The notes under the pieces are model-generated. The model was not told where the DNA came from and searched no databases. It worked only from the letters and a program-made list of their open reading frames with translations. A program made the translations under genes and the position numbers. From Diaporthe sp. PMI_573 (Eukaryota > Ascomycota > Sordariomycetes > Diaporthales > Diaporthaceae), in the NCBI GenBank assembly GCA_021399435.1, contig JAJTUP010000016.1:372001-436000 (forward strand): a stretch of 64,000 nt of DNA. The letters run 5' to 3'. Every line of letters starts with the position of its first letter. Position 1 is the first letter of the stretch. Shown piece after piece: positions 8,296-17,846 of this stretch.

Positions 8296-10980
8296 ATGTA
8301 TGCGCGTTACATCCCGCCTCCCAAGGCGTCGTCCCAGCCAAAGCCACGAGCGCTATCCCCTCCTCCGCCAGAGACAGCCTCGCCAGCCGTCTCTGCGGCG
8401 GTCCCTTACTCCAGATATGTTCCTCCACCACGAAAACAGTCCAACACGACCAGTACATCTGGCCCAACGGTTGAAAGGTCCATTCCCACATCGAGAACAC
8501 ATTTGAACGCCGCAGCCATCCCTCCTCCAGAGTCCCTACCTCCGAAGATTGTGTTCAACTACGACGAGGACGAGCCGTCACCTTCCAAGAAGCGCAAGAT
8601 TGACAGCCCAGAGCCAGCAACTGAACCGCTCCCTAAAACCAAAGAGAAGAAGCCGAAGAGGGAGAAGAAGGACAAGGAAAAGAAGAAACCCAAGGACACA
8701 AAGCTTGAGGACGAAGACGGAGTTGTGGAGAAGCCCGACAAGAAAGAGAAGAAAAAGAAGCAGCGCAACGAGCAGCCCTTCTCATTTGGCTTTGACGATA
8801 GCACTTCTGCTGCTCCAGACGATGGCCACCAAGCAAAGCCCGCCAGCGCCGAGGAGGAAGTTGTAAAACCGAAGGACAAGAAAAAGAGGAAGCACAAGGC
8901 CTCGGTCGACGACGACAACACACCTCAGGCCCAGACTACAGACGACAAGTCAGAGTCCACCGACAGCAAAAAGAAGAAACGGAGAAAGGGAGAGGATGAA
9001 GTTGCTGCAGGCCACAAGGCTGTTCTCGAAAGGGCCTCCAAAGAACTCAAGAAGGCTGCCGAGCAGCCTAAACCAGAAGACCTCTCGGACGATGAAGGCG
9101 TGGAAGCGGTTGAGGCGCATGGCCTCGAGCCCCTACCCCAGCCGAAACCAGTGAAGCAAGACGCAGTGAAGCCGAATTACGAGACGTTGCCGTCCTGGAT
9201 AGCCAACCCCATACAAGTTGCACCCACCGCCACATCATCTTTTACGGATCTGGGAATAGCCGAGGAGGCCACCACCAGGCTTGAGGGCAAAGGCTTCAAA
9301 GAGGCCTTTGCAGTCCAGACCGCAGTCATGCCGCTCCTTCTCCCGTCTGCAGACCGACAAGGTGACGTCCTGGTATCAGCTGCCACTGGTTCTGGCAAGA
9401 CTTTGGCGTACGCTCTCCCGATGGTACGGGACATCAGCCAAAGCAGCAACATCACTCGAATTCGAGGCCTTATTGTTGTGCCAACCCGTGAACTGGTCAT
9501 GCAAGCAGAGGAGGTCTGTAATGCCTGCTCTGCCATCTTCGCTGGCCGGGGAAGGAAACCAGTCAAAGTTGGCATCTCTATGGGCAACAAGCAGTTCGAA
9601 CAGGAACAGGCCGATCTCGTTGAGCAGGATGAACGTTACGATCCTGAAGGCTACCAGAAGTACTTGGAACGAAAGATGGATGAAGACTCATGGCTCGAGG
9701 ACTTGACCAATCCGCGCGGGCCATCGCATGAACCTCTTCCGGAGCATGTCATTGACTACGCTTCAAAGGTCGACATACTCATCTGCACCCCAGGTCGTCT
9801 TGTCGACCACATCAAGCGCACACCAGGCTTTACACTCGACTACGTCCGCTGGCTCGTCGTCGATGAAGCCGACAAGCTCCTGGCGCAAACATACCAGGAC
9901 TGGATCTCTACCGTGATGCCTCTACTGAGCAAAACGGAGAAGCCCGGGGCTAGAGAGTTCGCCGACTCGAACAAGAGCGGTGTTCGCAAGGTCATTCTCA
10001 GTGCGACCATGACCAGAGACCTGACGCTGCTCAATGGGTTGAAACTGTATCGGCCGAAGCTTGTCGTGCTCAGCGAGTCGGCGGCTCACAGCGAAGTGGA
10101 GCATGTCTTGCCGTCGCAGCTCGAGGAGACGGCTATCAAGACTCGGAACGTCGATCTGAAGCCGCTGTACCTGGTTGACCTGCTCAACAGCAACCACATG
10201 GCTCCTGTGGCCGCCAGCGATGCCGATGACATTGAGATGAAGGACGCAGACGCAGAAGCCACGTCCGCTGCTGCGTCGGACTCGGAAGCCTCAGGCTCGG
10301 ACGCAGACGACACCAGCAGCAGCGAAGAATCCGACAGCGACTCTGACGAGTCCGACGCCGAGTCCACCGCCTCACCCTCCCACGGGCGCGGCACGCCATC
10401 CAAGACCCCCCCAAAGCCCTTCAACACCACAGTCCTGATCTTCGCCAACTCGAACGAGGCAGCAGTCCGCCTCGCCCGCCTCCTGGCCCTCCTCTCGCCG
10501 CACCTCGCCCCGCTGATCGGCACCCTGACCTCGACGACTCGCACCTCGGAGCGCAAAAAGACCCTGCACGCCTTCGCGGCGCGCAAGCTCCGCATCCTCG
10601 TGGCCTCCAGCCTCATCGAGCGCGGCATCCACCTCGCGAACCTGGACCACGTCGTCAGCTACGACATGCCCAAGTCGGTGCAGTCGTACGTGCACCGAGT
10701 GGGTCGGACGGGCCGCGCGGGCAGGGCGGGCCACGCGTGGACGCTGTTCACCAAGCCCGAGGCTGGGTGGTTCTGGACGGCCATTGCTGGCAAGAGTCAG
10801 GGCAAGGCTGGCAGTGCGGCGCAGGGTGAGATCCGCAGGAGCAAGGGGGTGAGTGAGGTCAGGATTAGTGATCGGTGGGATGAGGGCAGGTTGGAGGAGT
10901 TTAATGCGGCACTGGAGAACCTGAGTGAGCTGCGCAAGACGTCCAAGAGGAAGGGATCTAAGCTGCAGAACGTTGCTTAG
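8296..10980 (+). CDS. dbp6: ATP-dependent RNA helicase Dbp6 (DEAD-box)
   Basis: A nucleolar helicase needed for 60S ribosomal subunit assembly. Intronless, 894 aa, starting MYARYIPPPK as in other fungal Dbp6 proteins. A long Lys/Glu-rich, disordered N-terminus (about residues 30-300) precedes the helicase core: Q motif near 338, AATGSGKT near 361, PTRELVMQ, TPGRLVD, DEAD near 523, SAT, then the second RecA domain with RGIHLANLDHVVSYD and HRVGRTGRAG. Between the two RecA domains lies an acidic Asp/Ser-rich insert (about residues 645-695), a Dbp6-type expansion. All helicase motifs are intact. Family assignment is firm; the name rests on the N-terminus and architecture. Confidence 0.94.
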   Translation: MYARYIPPPKASSQPKPRALSPPPPETASPAVSAAVPYSRYVPPPRKQSNTTSTSGPTVERSIPTSRTHLNAAAIPPPESLPPKIVFNYDEDEPSPSKKRKIDSPEPATEPLPKTKEKKPKREKKDKEKKKPKDTKLEDEDGVVEKPDKKEKKKKQRNEQPFSFGFDDSTSAAPDDGHQAKPASAEEEVVKPKDKKKRKHKASVDDDNTPQAQTTDDKSESTDSKKKKRRKGEDEVAAGHKAVLERASKELKKAAEQPKPEDLSDDEGVEAVEAHGLEPLPQPKPVKQDAVKPNYETLPSWIANPIQVAPTATSSFTDLGIAEEATTRLEGKGFKEAFAVQTAVMPLLLPSADRQGDVLVSAATGSGKTLAYALPMVRDISQSSNITRIRGLIVVPTRELVMQAEEVCNACSAIFAGRGRKPVKVGISMGNKQFEQEQADLVEQDERYDPEGYQKYLERKMDEDSWLEDLTNPRGPSHEPLPEHVIDYASKVDILICTPGRLVDHIKRTPGFTLDYVRWLVVDEADKLLAQTYQDWISTVMPLLSKTEKPGAREFADSNKSGVRKVILSATMTRDLTLLNGLKLYRPKLVVLSESAAHSEVEHVLPSQLEETAIKTRNVDLKPLYLVDLLNSNHMAPVAASDADDIEMKDADAEATSAAASDSEASGSDADDTSSSEESDSDSDESDAESTASPSHGRGTPSKTPPKPFNTTVLIFANSNEAAVRLARLLALLSPHLAPLIGTLTSTTRTSERKKTLHAFAARKLRILVASSLIERGIHLANLDHVVSYDMPKSVQSYVHRVGRTGRAGRAGHAWTLFTKPEAGWFWTAIAGKSQGKAGSAAQGEIRRSKGVSEVRISDRWDEGRLEEFNAALENLSELRKTSKRKGSKLQNVA

Positions 10981-11435
10981 GCGATACTGGATTTCTCTTG
11001 GACACAGTATGGAGACCAATGAAATCAACATTGCAGAGTAGCATCCACCTCTTTGGTTGCCGGTCACACCTGATGCCTAACTTGATGGTATAGTCTTGTT
11101 AATGGTTTATTGCAAGGACATTAAGGTTCTCTCAACACCTTTATGGCTCGATCCAGTCTAGAAATGCCACACAACTTGGCATGGATAGACGGGTCTGTAG
11201 ATCTCTACTGCATATTCTAGAGTTACATCCACTACGGTTGGAACTGCCCCACCGGATAGTTTACTGCCCACTGCTGATCCTATCATTCAATAGACATCAA
11301 GGTTCTCGGGGCACCTTTTCTGTTCGATTTCAGCGAAGGAATGCTGTCCAACTTGGTATTCATAAATGTGCTCCTCTTGGCGCCTTTCGGCGCGTCAGCT
11401 GGTTCAAACCAGATGCCAGACCTTATGTACCCATC
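10981..11435. other. Intergenic region with diverged direct repeat
   Basis: 3' end of dbp6 and promoter of the oxidase. Two diverged copies of a ~70 bp segment are present (separate entry). Open frame extends upstream of the oxidase ATG to about 11181 but lacks an ATG. Confidence 0.5.
11117..11365. repeat. Diverged ~70-bp direct repeat, 176 bp apart
   Basis: The segments starting GACATTAAGGTTCTC at 11117 and GACATCAAGGTTCTC at 11293 align over about 70 bp (shared landmarks CACCTTT, TCGAT, AATGC, CAACTTGG). Identity is roughly 70 percent by eye. This looks like an old local duplication just upstream of the oxidase ATG. Confidence 0.7.
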
Positions 11436-13217
11436 ATGCTTGGTAAAGGCTGCCTGAGTGCTTCTGCCGCACTCTCGGCTTGTATTATCCATGTTGCCTG
11501 CCTGAATCTGCAACAGCCACTCTTGAAAGACTTCGATGCACTGGGCGCCTGGTTCGATGGAGTGGCCTCTATCGATAGCAGTACCGGGACTGACAGTGTT
11601 GAACAAGCCAAGAATGCGACCATCGCCATTGTCGGCGCGGGCATTACTGGTCTTGCTACGGCTCTCATGCTCGACAGCGTGGGCGTGCGCAACTGGGAGC
11701 TGTTGGAGGCAAGCAATCATGCCGGCGGGCGTCTGCGTACCATCTACGTGGGTGGCACTCAAGAATGGGCCGAAATGGGTCCCATGCGCCTCCCGCACAC
11801 AGCAACGTATAAAGCAGATAACGAGACCGTCGAGTATTCTGACCACGCCATGGTATTCCAACTGGCGGAATGGCTCAACGAGATGAATCAGGACGACAAC
11901 CCGGAGCTCAAAGTGGAATTCATACCATGGATCCAGCACTCACCCAACGAGCTGCTGGCCCTGAACACTGGACGGCATCCCGACGGCAGCATTCCCACGC
12001 GAGCTGAAATAGCAGCAAACTCTAGCCTTGGAAAGCCTGCGCCACTGAGCACCCAAGAATACGAAGACGTGAAAGCGAGAATGGACGGGATCTTGATGAA
12101 TGCCACCACGCTCAAGGCCATCCAGCGTGATGTGTGTAGGGTCCACGCACAAGTCATGGAGGAAGGCCTCGACGAGATCAGCCAGCAGAGCATGATGCGG
12201 AATATCTGGAACGTGAGCGCTGAGGTGGCTGACGCCATCCACACGGCGACGGATTATGATGTCTTCTGGGACGAGATGGTCCACAATTCCAATCTCGCGC
12301 AGGACGGAGGGTCCAGTGCTCTTGCGGAAACCACCTGGAAGTGTGTCGATGGCGGCTTCAGCCGGCTGACCGAAGCCATCATGCCCCACGTCAAGAGCCG
12401 TCTGGTCCTGGGCCGACAAGTTAGAAAGGTAGAGGTACTCACGGACGCTGCAGGCAACACCACAGGCACGAGGCTCTCGTGGGTAGACACAAACACGAAT
12501 CAGACCGCGACGAAGCCAATGGCAGCCCAAGTCCAAAACTACGACTACACACTGATGACAGCCCCCTTCACCGCAACGCGCATGATGTCGCTGCCCCCAT
12601 TCTCCCCAACCCTAACGCGCGCCATGTCAGAGCGCGGCCTGCGCTTCAAGGACGCCTGCAAGGTCGCACTGCTGTTCAGCGAGCGCTTCTGGGAGAAAGG
12701 TAACCGCCCCATCTTCGGCGGCTTCTCGACCCCGCCGGACGCGGCCGTCGGCGCGCTTTATTACCCCGTGTACGGGCTCGGCGAGAAGGGGAGGCCCGGG
12801 CTGATCATGCACTACCGGGGTGGCGACTGGTCCAGCCGGTTCGTGAGCCTGAGCGATGCAGAGCACGTTGGTGTTGTGCTTGACGCGATCGCCGAGCTTC
12901 ACGGCGAGGGCGTTCGAGACCTCTACACGGGCGAGTTTGAGCGGCTTTGCTGGTTGGAGGAACCGTATATTGCGACGAGCTGGGCGAGGCCGGACGTGGG
13001 GCAGCACCGGAGGTACATTCCTGCGTATCATCGGACTGAGAATAATGTTATCTTCATGGGTGAGCACACGGCACCTACCCAAGCGTGGATAAGCTCCTCG
13101 CTACATTCGGCCGTCAGGGGTTCCGTCCAACTGCTGCTTGAGCTTGGTCTGATTGATGAGGCGAAAGAACTCAACCAACGTTGGATGGGACGGTGGATTC
13201 AGGACAAGCAAATATGA
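11436..13217 (+). CDS. FAD-dependent flavin amine oxidase / L-amino-acid oxidase
   Basis: Oxidative deamination of amines or L-amino acids, releasing H2O2 and ammonia, is expected for this family. A 593-aa protein from ATG 11436. The N-terminus (MLGKGCLSASAALSACIIHV) is hydrophobic and could be a signal peptide, so the enzyme may be secreted. The FAD-binding motif VGAGITGLATALML is near residues 69-82, followed by the family GGR (AGGRLRT) and the substrate-binding EMGPMRLP stretch. The C-terminus has the second flavin contact GEHTAPTQAWISSSLHSA. Length and order match fungal L-amino-acid oxidases. No introns. Substrate specificity cannot be read. Upstream frame to 11181 is open but lacks an ATG. 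Confidence 0.85.
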   Translation: MLGKGCLSASAALSACIIHVACLNLQQPLLKDFDALGAWFDGVASIDSSTGTDSVEQAKNATIAIVGAGITGLATALMLDSVGVRNWELLEASNHAGGRLRTIYVGGTQEWAEMGPMRLPHTATYKADNETVEYSDHAMVFQLAEWLNEMNQDDNPELKVEFIPWIQHSPNELLALNTGRHPDGSIPTRAEIAANSSLGKPAPLSTQEYEDVKARMDGILMNATTLKAIQRDVCRVHAQVMEEGLDEISQQSMMRNIWNVSAEVADAIHTATDYDVFWDEMVHNSNLAQDGGSSALAETTWKCVDGGFSRLTEAIMPHVKSRLVLGRQVRKVEVLTDAAGNTTGTRLSWVDTNTNQTATKPMAAQVQNYDYTLMTAPFTATRMMSLPPFSPTLTRAMSERGLRFKDACKVALLFSERFWEKGNRPIFGGFSTPPDAAVGALYYPVYGLGEKGRPGLIMHYRGGDWSSRFVSLSDAEHVGVVLDAIAELHGEGVRDLYTGEFERLCWLEEPYIATSWARPDVGQHRRYIPAYHRTENNVIFMGEHTAPTQAWISSSLHSAVRGSVQLLLELGLIDEAKELNQRWMGRWIQDKQI

Positions 13218-14351
13218 GGTTCCAGACTATCTTTACCCTCATCTTCTTCTTGACAAAGAATCTGGCGGGGAATTGGCACCTGGGAGTTATCCGAGAAGGG
13301 CAGACTGTCCAGTTGGGAATTCTTTGCCAAATAGTATAGGCATCATGCCTGGGACTTTTTTCAATTAGACAGGATGGATGAGTTGCCATATTCCCTATCA
13401 TTGACTGGGATGAACTGCATCGCGCAACTAGTATTTCTACCTCTGTAAATATTTTAACAACTCACCTGGATGAGGGATCTGGTCTGAGTTGGCTCATACT
13501 CAAGTAGACACCGGCAACAATCTTTGAATATTAGAGCTCCAATCTTCATCTCATAGAAGTCTGAGAACAGGATTAAGCTGGTTGACATAAAAGAGTTCAT
13601 TATAGGCCATGACATCAATGGCCATTAGCCCGCCACAAACCTGTGGGCAAAGTAAGATTATACAAATGAGAGAGACTGAAGGAATTGCTTTAAAGTGGAT
13701 AGAAATTCATCTGGCCAGGCTCAAGTCAGGAGTGTTAAAGAATGCTGTGCTTTCAGGCAGCATGGTTATACGTCTGAATATGAAAGACCAAGGAGAAACG
13801 AACATTGCCGGCGTCTTGCTCAGAGTGAGGGGTGTCATGAGTACTTTGTTGGAGCCTTTTCCAATACATCCGACCAAGAGGTATTTGCCGACCCGTATGC
13901 GAAATTGTGCTCGCCGGACCACTGCTTATGATGGCAAACTAATATGTGGTCCCATCGCCTCAGTGACCGGGCGGCCATTTTCATTCACGATGAGCCGGCT
14001 CGTCCCTTTAGAGCAATTCGTCAAAGCCCTGATACGACAGGCAAGGGATGCGAATGCCTTCCCGCAGATCAATGATGCACAGAGATAACAAGCTGACTTA
14101 ATGTCATGCCCAACTCATGATATTGTGCCCTGGGTCCGGCATCGGCCCTTTCATCCCACAGTGATGACCTGCCTGTTGCTATTTCAAACAAACGAACAAA
14201 CTAAAGCCGAATTGACACAGCCGGACCGGGCACGATGCCTTCAAACTTGGTTTTTTCCAGCCAACTGCCAACAAACCATTTCACTAACTTTTTCCTTTTC
14301 TCACATGCTAACATCAATGAAACAGCAGCCTTTCACACATGCCTTTGCACA
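13218..14351. other. Gene-poor interval
   Basis: About 1.1 kb with no supported gene. A 159-codon plus-strand ORF (13609-14088) has neither family motifs nor plausible composition. No repeats or RNA genes seen. Confidence 0.45.
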
Positions 14352-15416
14352 ATGGCCAAAACACCAAGACTATCCTCGGTAGGTCCACCCACATGTAGCA
14401 GGATTTATGCCATTGAGTGATTCGGCCCTCAACCTCAAGTCTCAGGTTGCTCACTGGACATCAATCCCGGCTGACCACCCTCGACCCAGATTTCAGAGGA
14501 CAAGGCGTTCCCCTCCCTCGTCTTCCGCAACACATCCCACAGCACAGACGCAGGCGGCACCCGGAACACCAAACTCTGTGTTGTCAACACCCAGGATGGG
14601 CTTGTCGAGATGGTACAGTCCATCGTCTCCCAGCATCAAGCCACACTATACGTGGCCATCGAGGGGTCCCTGCTCGTCCTGCACGTCCACCCCGAGCCGG
14701 ACTGCAGCTACATCGTCGACCTCCAGTCCCTGGGCTCCGCAGCCTTCGAGGCTGGTAGCACTGCCCACAAGGCTGCAGCCGAGGCTAAGTCGGAGCAATC
14801 AGACGGAAGATATGGCTTCTCGTCTGATGGGCAGTGGCACCAAGACCGCCAACTCCCAAACCTCAGGGCTGTCCTCGAGAGCAAGAGCGCGTCGATGCCC
14901 AAAGTCTTCTTCGACTCCCGCAGGTCGTGCGCATTCCTAGCCGGCCGGTTCGGGGTCAAGCTTGGCCCCGTGGAGGACATCCAGTGCCTGGAGCTCGAGG
15001 GCCGCCTGGCTGCACATGAGGAGCAGGCGCAGGGCGGCGACGAGGCAAAGCCCGTGGAGGCAAGGAGCCTGCGCAGTTGCTTGGAGTAGGACTCCAGCCT
15101 GACGCTGGCTCAGAAGCGGCAGTGGGTGGTCAACAATAACGTAAAGGCCCAGGAAGGAGAGGAGGACGGTGGAGAGAACTCCGACAGTGAGCTCGAGGGG
15201 GTTGCGGACTTCCTGATCCAGGACGGTGCTATCTCTGGCAGTGAGACGGCCTGGGACATCAAGACTAGGGCGAGGCCTCTGCCCTTTGAGGTCGCTCTCT
15301 ACTGCGTGGAGCAGGTGCGGCACTTGCCTGGGCTGAGGGAGAGGTACTTGGGCCGGCTTAATGAGGCTGGGCTGGAGGCTTCCAAGGTGAGGATGGAGAG
15401 GAGGCCGAGGGAGTAA
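14352..15416 (+). pseudogene. 3'-5' exonuclease (RNase D/DnaQ-like) remnant, in-frame stop and lost catalytic acids
   Basis: One frame carries the landmarks of fungal 3'-5' exonuclease-domain proteins from about 14490 to 15416: LYVAIEG where the family has LYVDIEG, YIVDLQSLG, KVFFDSRRS where it has F-D-x-R-N-D, GVKLGPVEDIQCLEL, and LYCVEQV where it has YC-x-x-D-V. A TAG at 15087-15089 (after RSCLE) splits this frame, which then continues as DSSLTLAQKRQW to TAA at 15414-15416. No usable intron surrounds the stop. A short first exon (ATG 14352, ending SS at 14378) joined by a 111 bp intron to 14490 is possible. At least two catalytic Asp positions appear replaced, so exonuclease activity is probably lost even with readthrough. 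Confidence 0.7.
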
Positions 15417-16187
15417 TCGGGGAGGAAGACAGAAGGTAGAATGATTTAGGCTTTGGATCTTCCGCTGACGATCACGCTGATTTCTGAGCCCAGTGATTAT
15501 TAGAGGGTAATATTGAACAAATTATGTGTATATATTTTACTTCCTCATGCCCGTCATCCCGCGCCGTGAGCACCAACCTGTGTATGCAAAAGCTGTCATG
15601 ATCTCTTGATGTTGCTCGGCGTGTCAATCAATGCCAGGTCCAGTGCTCGTGCTATTGCTCTCCGCATACACGCGCTTCCTGCTCGGGGCGTTCGTTGTAG
15701 AGCCATGCGGCCATAATCTCCTTGTGGCGGTCTCAGATATACCATAACCGTCTGTCATTTCGATGAGATCGGTGTCGAGGCCAGACGCCAATGCTCAATC
15801 GCTGAGTGCATGTGGAGACCAGAGAATGTCGCATGTAGAGAGACACGTCCAGAAATCACTCAAGTGTCTCGGGGACTCATGAGTGCACAGTGCTAGGGAG
15901 GATGAACCAAGCGGTTGAGCCGCGGTGAGTGCGTTCTGTACCAGCCTCTGCGGCGCGCTAACAAGGTGGGACCCCGCCTGGGCACAGAATAAAAACCCAT
16001 CGATTCGCTGTAAAAATCCTCTGATCAACATAGCTCCGACACCAACTCCAAAACTCGCATCATTCCCAGCGCACAGCTGCAGCAGACTTTGCCACCCCGC
16101 GAGAGCTTATCCCTCCGCGACAGCTGCCCGCCATGTGACGCCACCACCTCCCTCGCCGACCATGTTTCTACATCCTCGACGCTGAAA
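15417..16187. other. Intergenic region
   Basis: Promoter of the histidine-phosphatase gene. An AT-rich TATA-like stretch (CAGAATAAAAACC near 15985) lies about 200 bp before the ATG. No gene or repeat recognised. Confidence 0.45.
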
Positions 16188-17846
16188 ATGCGTCTCTTCC
16201 TCATCCGCCACGGCGAATCCGTCGATAACGTTGCCGGTCTCTAGTATGTCCTGCCAGATCGATCACTTATTCTCCAAGTCCATGTTTGCTAACGGCCACT
16301 CTCCAGTGCAGGCTCTCGCGACTCCTCCCTGACGAACCATGGCATCCTCCAGGCCCGCCGTCTCGGTGCACACCTGGTTGCCCGGTCGTCGGCAGTCGGT
16401 CGAGTGCAGCGTATCTTCGCTTCCAACCTGCAGCGTGCTGTCAGGACTGCGGAAGCGGTCGCTGAGGCACAGACGACCGACGATCCCTCAGCCGAGGTGG
16501 TCAGTGTGATACAACTGCCTGAGCTGAGGGAGAAGAACTTTGGCTCGGAGGAAGGACGAAAGTTTGGTTCGCGTGGGACAGACCAGTCGTCTGCCGGCTG
16601 GATCGAGCCCGAGAGCAAGGAGTCCATGAAGGCGAGGGTCGAGCGCTTCATTGACAACCACCTCATCCCCACCGTCCTGCGAGGCTTCCACAGCGATGTC
16701 AACCACTCCCTCGCCATTGTCGCCCATGGCATCATCCTCAACGTCCTCTTGAGGTCACTCCTGGCACGGTTTGGCCCAGACGAGCTGACCAGGCTCACAA
16801 GACCAACCGACACACCTGGGAAGATGGAGTGGCTGGCTTCCTGGTCAAACACTGGATACCTCGAAGCAGATCTGCGCTTGAGGATAAATGCACCTCCAGC
16901 CACTGCTCGGCCAAGCCCTCCCGTCACGCCTGGCAACGGTCGCCCCATGCTGGGCACTGTTGTGCCCCGTCAAGGCTCGCGAGAGAATGCTGTTGCTGCC
17001 GCGGACACTCGCCAAGCCGAGGCTCCTACTCTCGAGATCTTGATGACGGTCACCACTCTCAACTCCACAGAGCACCTCCAAGGTCTGAAAAAGACACGAG
17101 GCGGCATTGGCAGCGCGGCCTTTGACCAGAAGCAGAAGACTATGGACTCGTTCTTCACACGGTCGGCCAAGGCGTCACCGCCAGTCAAGGCTCCTTCACC
17201 GGTCAAAGCCCCGTTGCCGGTTAAGGATACCACGCCCGCCGAGCCTCAGCCGGTTGAGCCCTCTCCACCGGTCGAAGTTGCTCAGCAAGTGAGGGGGCCT
17301 CGTCCTCAACCCCCGGCTCGTTCCCAGCCCCAAGCTCGGGTTCAGCCTCAGCCTCAACCTCAACCTCAACAAGGGAAGGCTCCCCAGCCAGCCCAAGCCC
17401 CTCCACCTACCAAGGCTCCCCAGCCAGCTCAGCCAGTCCAGTCTGTCCAGCCTGTCCAGCCATCCCCAGCTGTTCAGGCTGTTCAGGCTCCTCGCCCAAT
17501 TCGGTCACCGAAGCCAGCTGTGTCCTCCCGGCGAGCCCAGGTCACCCGTCCCATCAAAGCGGCCGAGCCAACAGAACCACCTGAGCAAGTGAAATCCCCT
17601 CCGCCAGCCGAGGCCCTTCAACCCGTGAAGGCGCCCCAGCCGACCGAGGTCGCTCGCCCAGTCAAGGCCCCCCAACCCGTCAAGGTCTCGCGCCCTGCAA
17701 CTGAAATCTCGGTATCAGCCAAAGATGCCGAGCCTGCGAAGGTTACGCAGTCGGCCAAAGTCCTTCGACCGAATAAGGTGAAACGACCGATTAAGAAGGC
17801 CAAGGTCTTCAAAAAGGTCAGATTTGTGTTGCCTGTTAAGGACTAA
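16188..17846 (+). CDS. Histidine phosphatase (phosphoglycerate-mutase-like) with PIP-box motif and Pro-rich repeat tail
   Basis: Two exons, 16188-16243 and 16307-17846, joined across a 63 bp intron (GTATGT donor, GCTAAC branch, CTCCAG acceptor); 531 aa. The core spans about residues 1-240: LIRHGE (catalytic His8), LYAGSRDSSLTNHG, SNLQRAVRTAE, PELREKNFG and AHGIIL with the second His, so phosphatase chemistry is probably retained. The segment KKTRGGIGSAAFDQKQ leads to QKTMDSFF at residues 295-302, an exact match to the PCNA-interacting-peptide consensus Q-x-x-[MIL]-x-x-F-F. From about 305 the protein is a low-complexity tail of P-V-K-A-P, P-V-E and Q-P-V-Q units ending in a basic KRPIKKAKVFKKVR stretch. 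Family homologues I recall end soon after the SFF, so the tail seems lineage-specific. Confidence 0.85.
17133..17156 (+). other. Predicted PIP box (PCNA-binding motif)
   Basis: Encodes QKTMDSFF, matching Q-x-x-[hydrophobic]-x-x-[aromatic][aromatic] at every defined position. Basic residues sit on both sides. The motif falls at the end of the conserved core, before the repetitive tail. Confidence 0.6.
17160..17730 (+). repeat. Coding minisatellite-like Pro/Val/Lys/Gln-rich repeat
   Basis: Imperfect repeats of codons for P-V-K-A-P, S-P-V-K-A-P-x, P-Q-P-V-Q and Q-P-A-Q-P. CAGCCTCAGCCTCAACCTCAACC near 17343-17366 and AAGGCTCCCCAGCCAGC at 17384 and 17411 show the short-period structure. This tract forms the tail of the histidine-phosphatase protein. 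Confidence 0.8.

Noticed and set aside
13609..14088. 159-codon plus-strand ORF between the oxidase and the exonuclease remnant
   Set aside because: No start context, signal, family motif or neighbour support.
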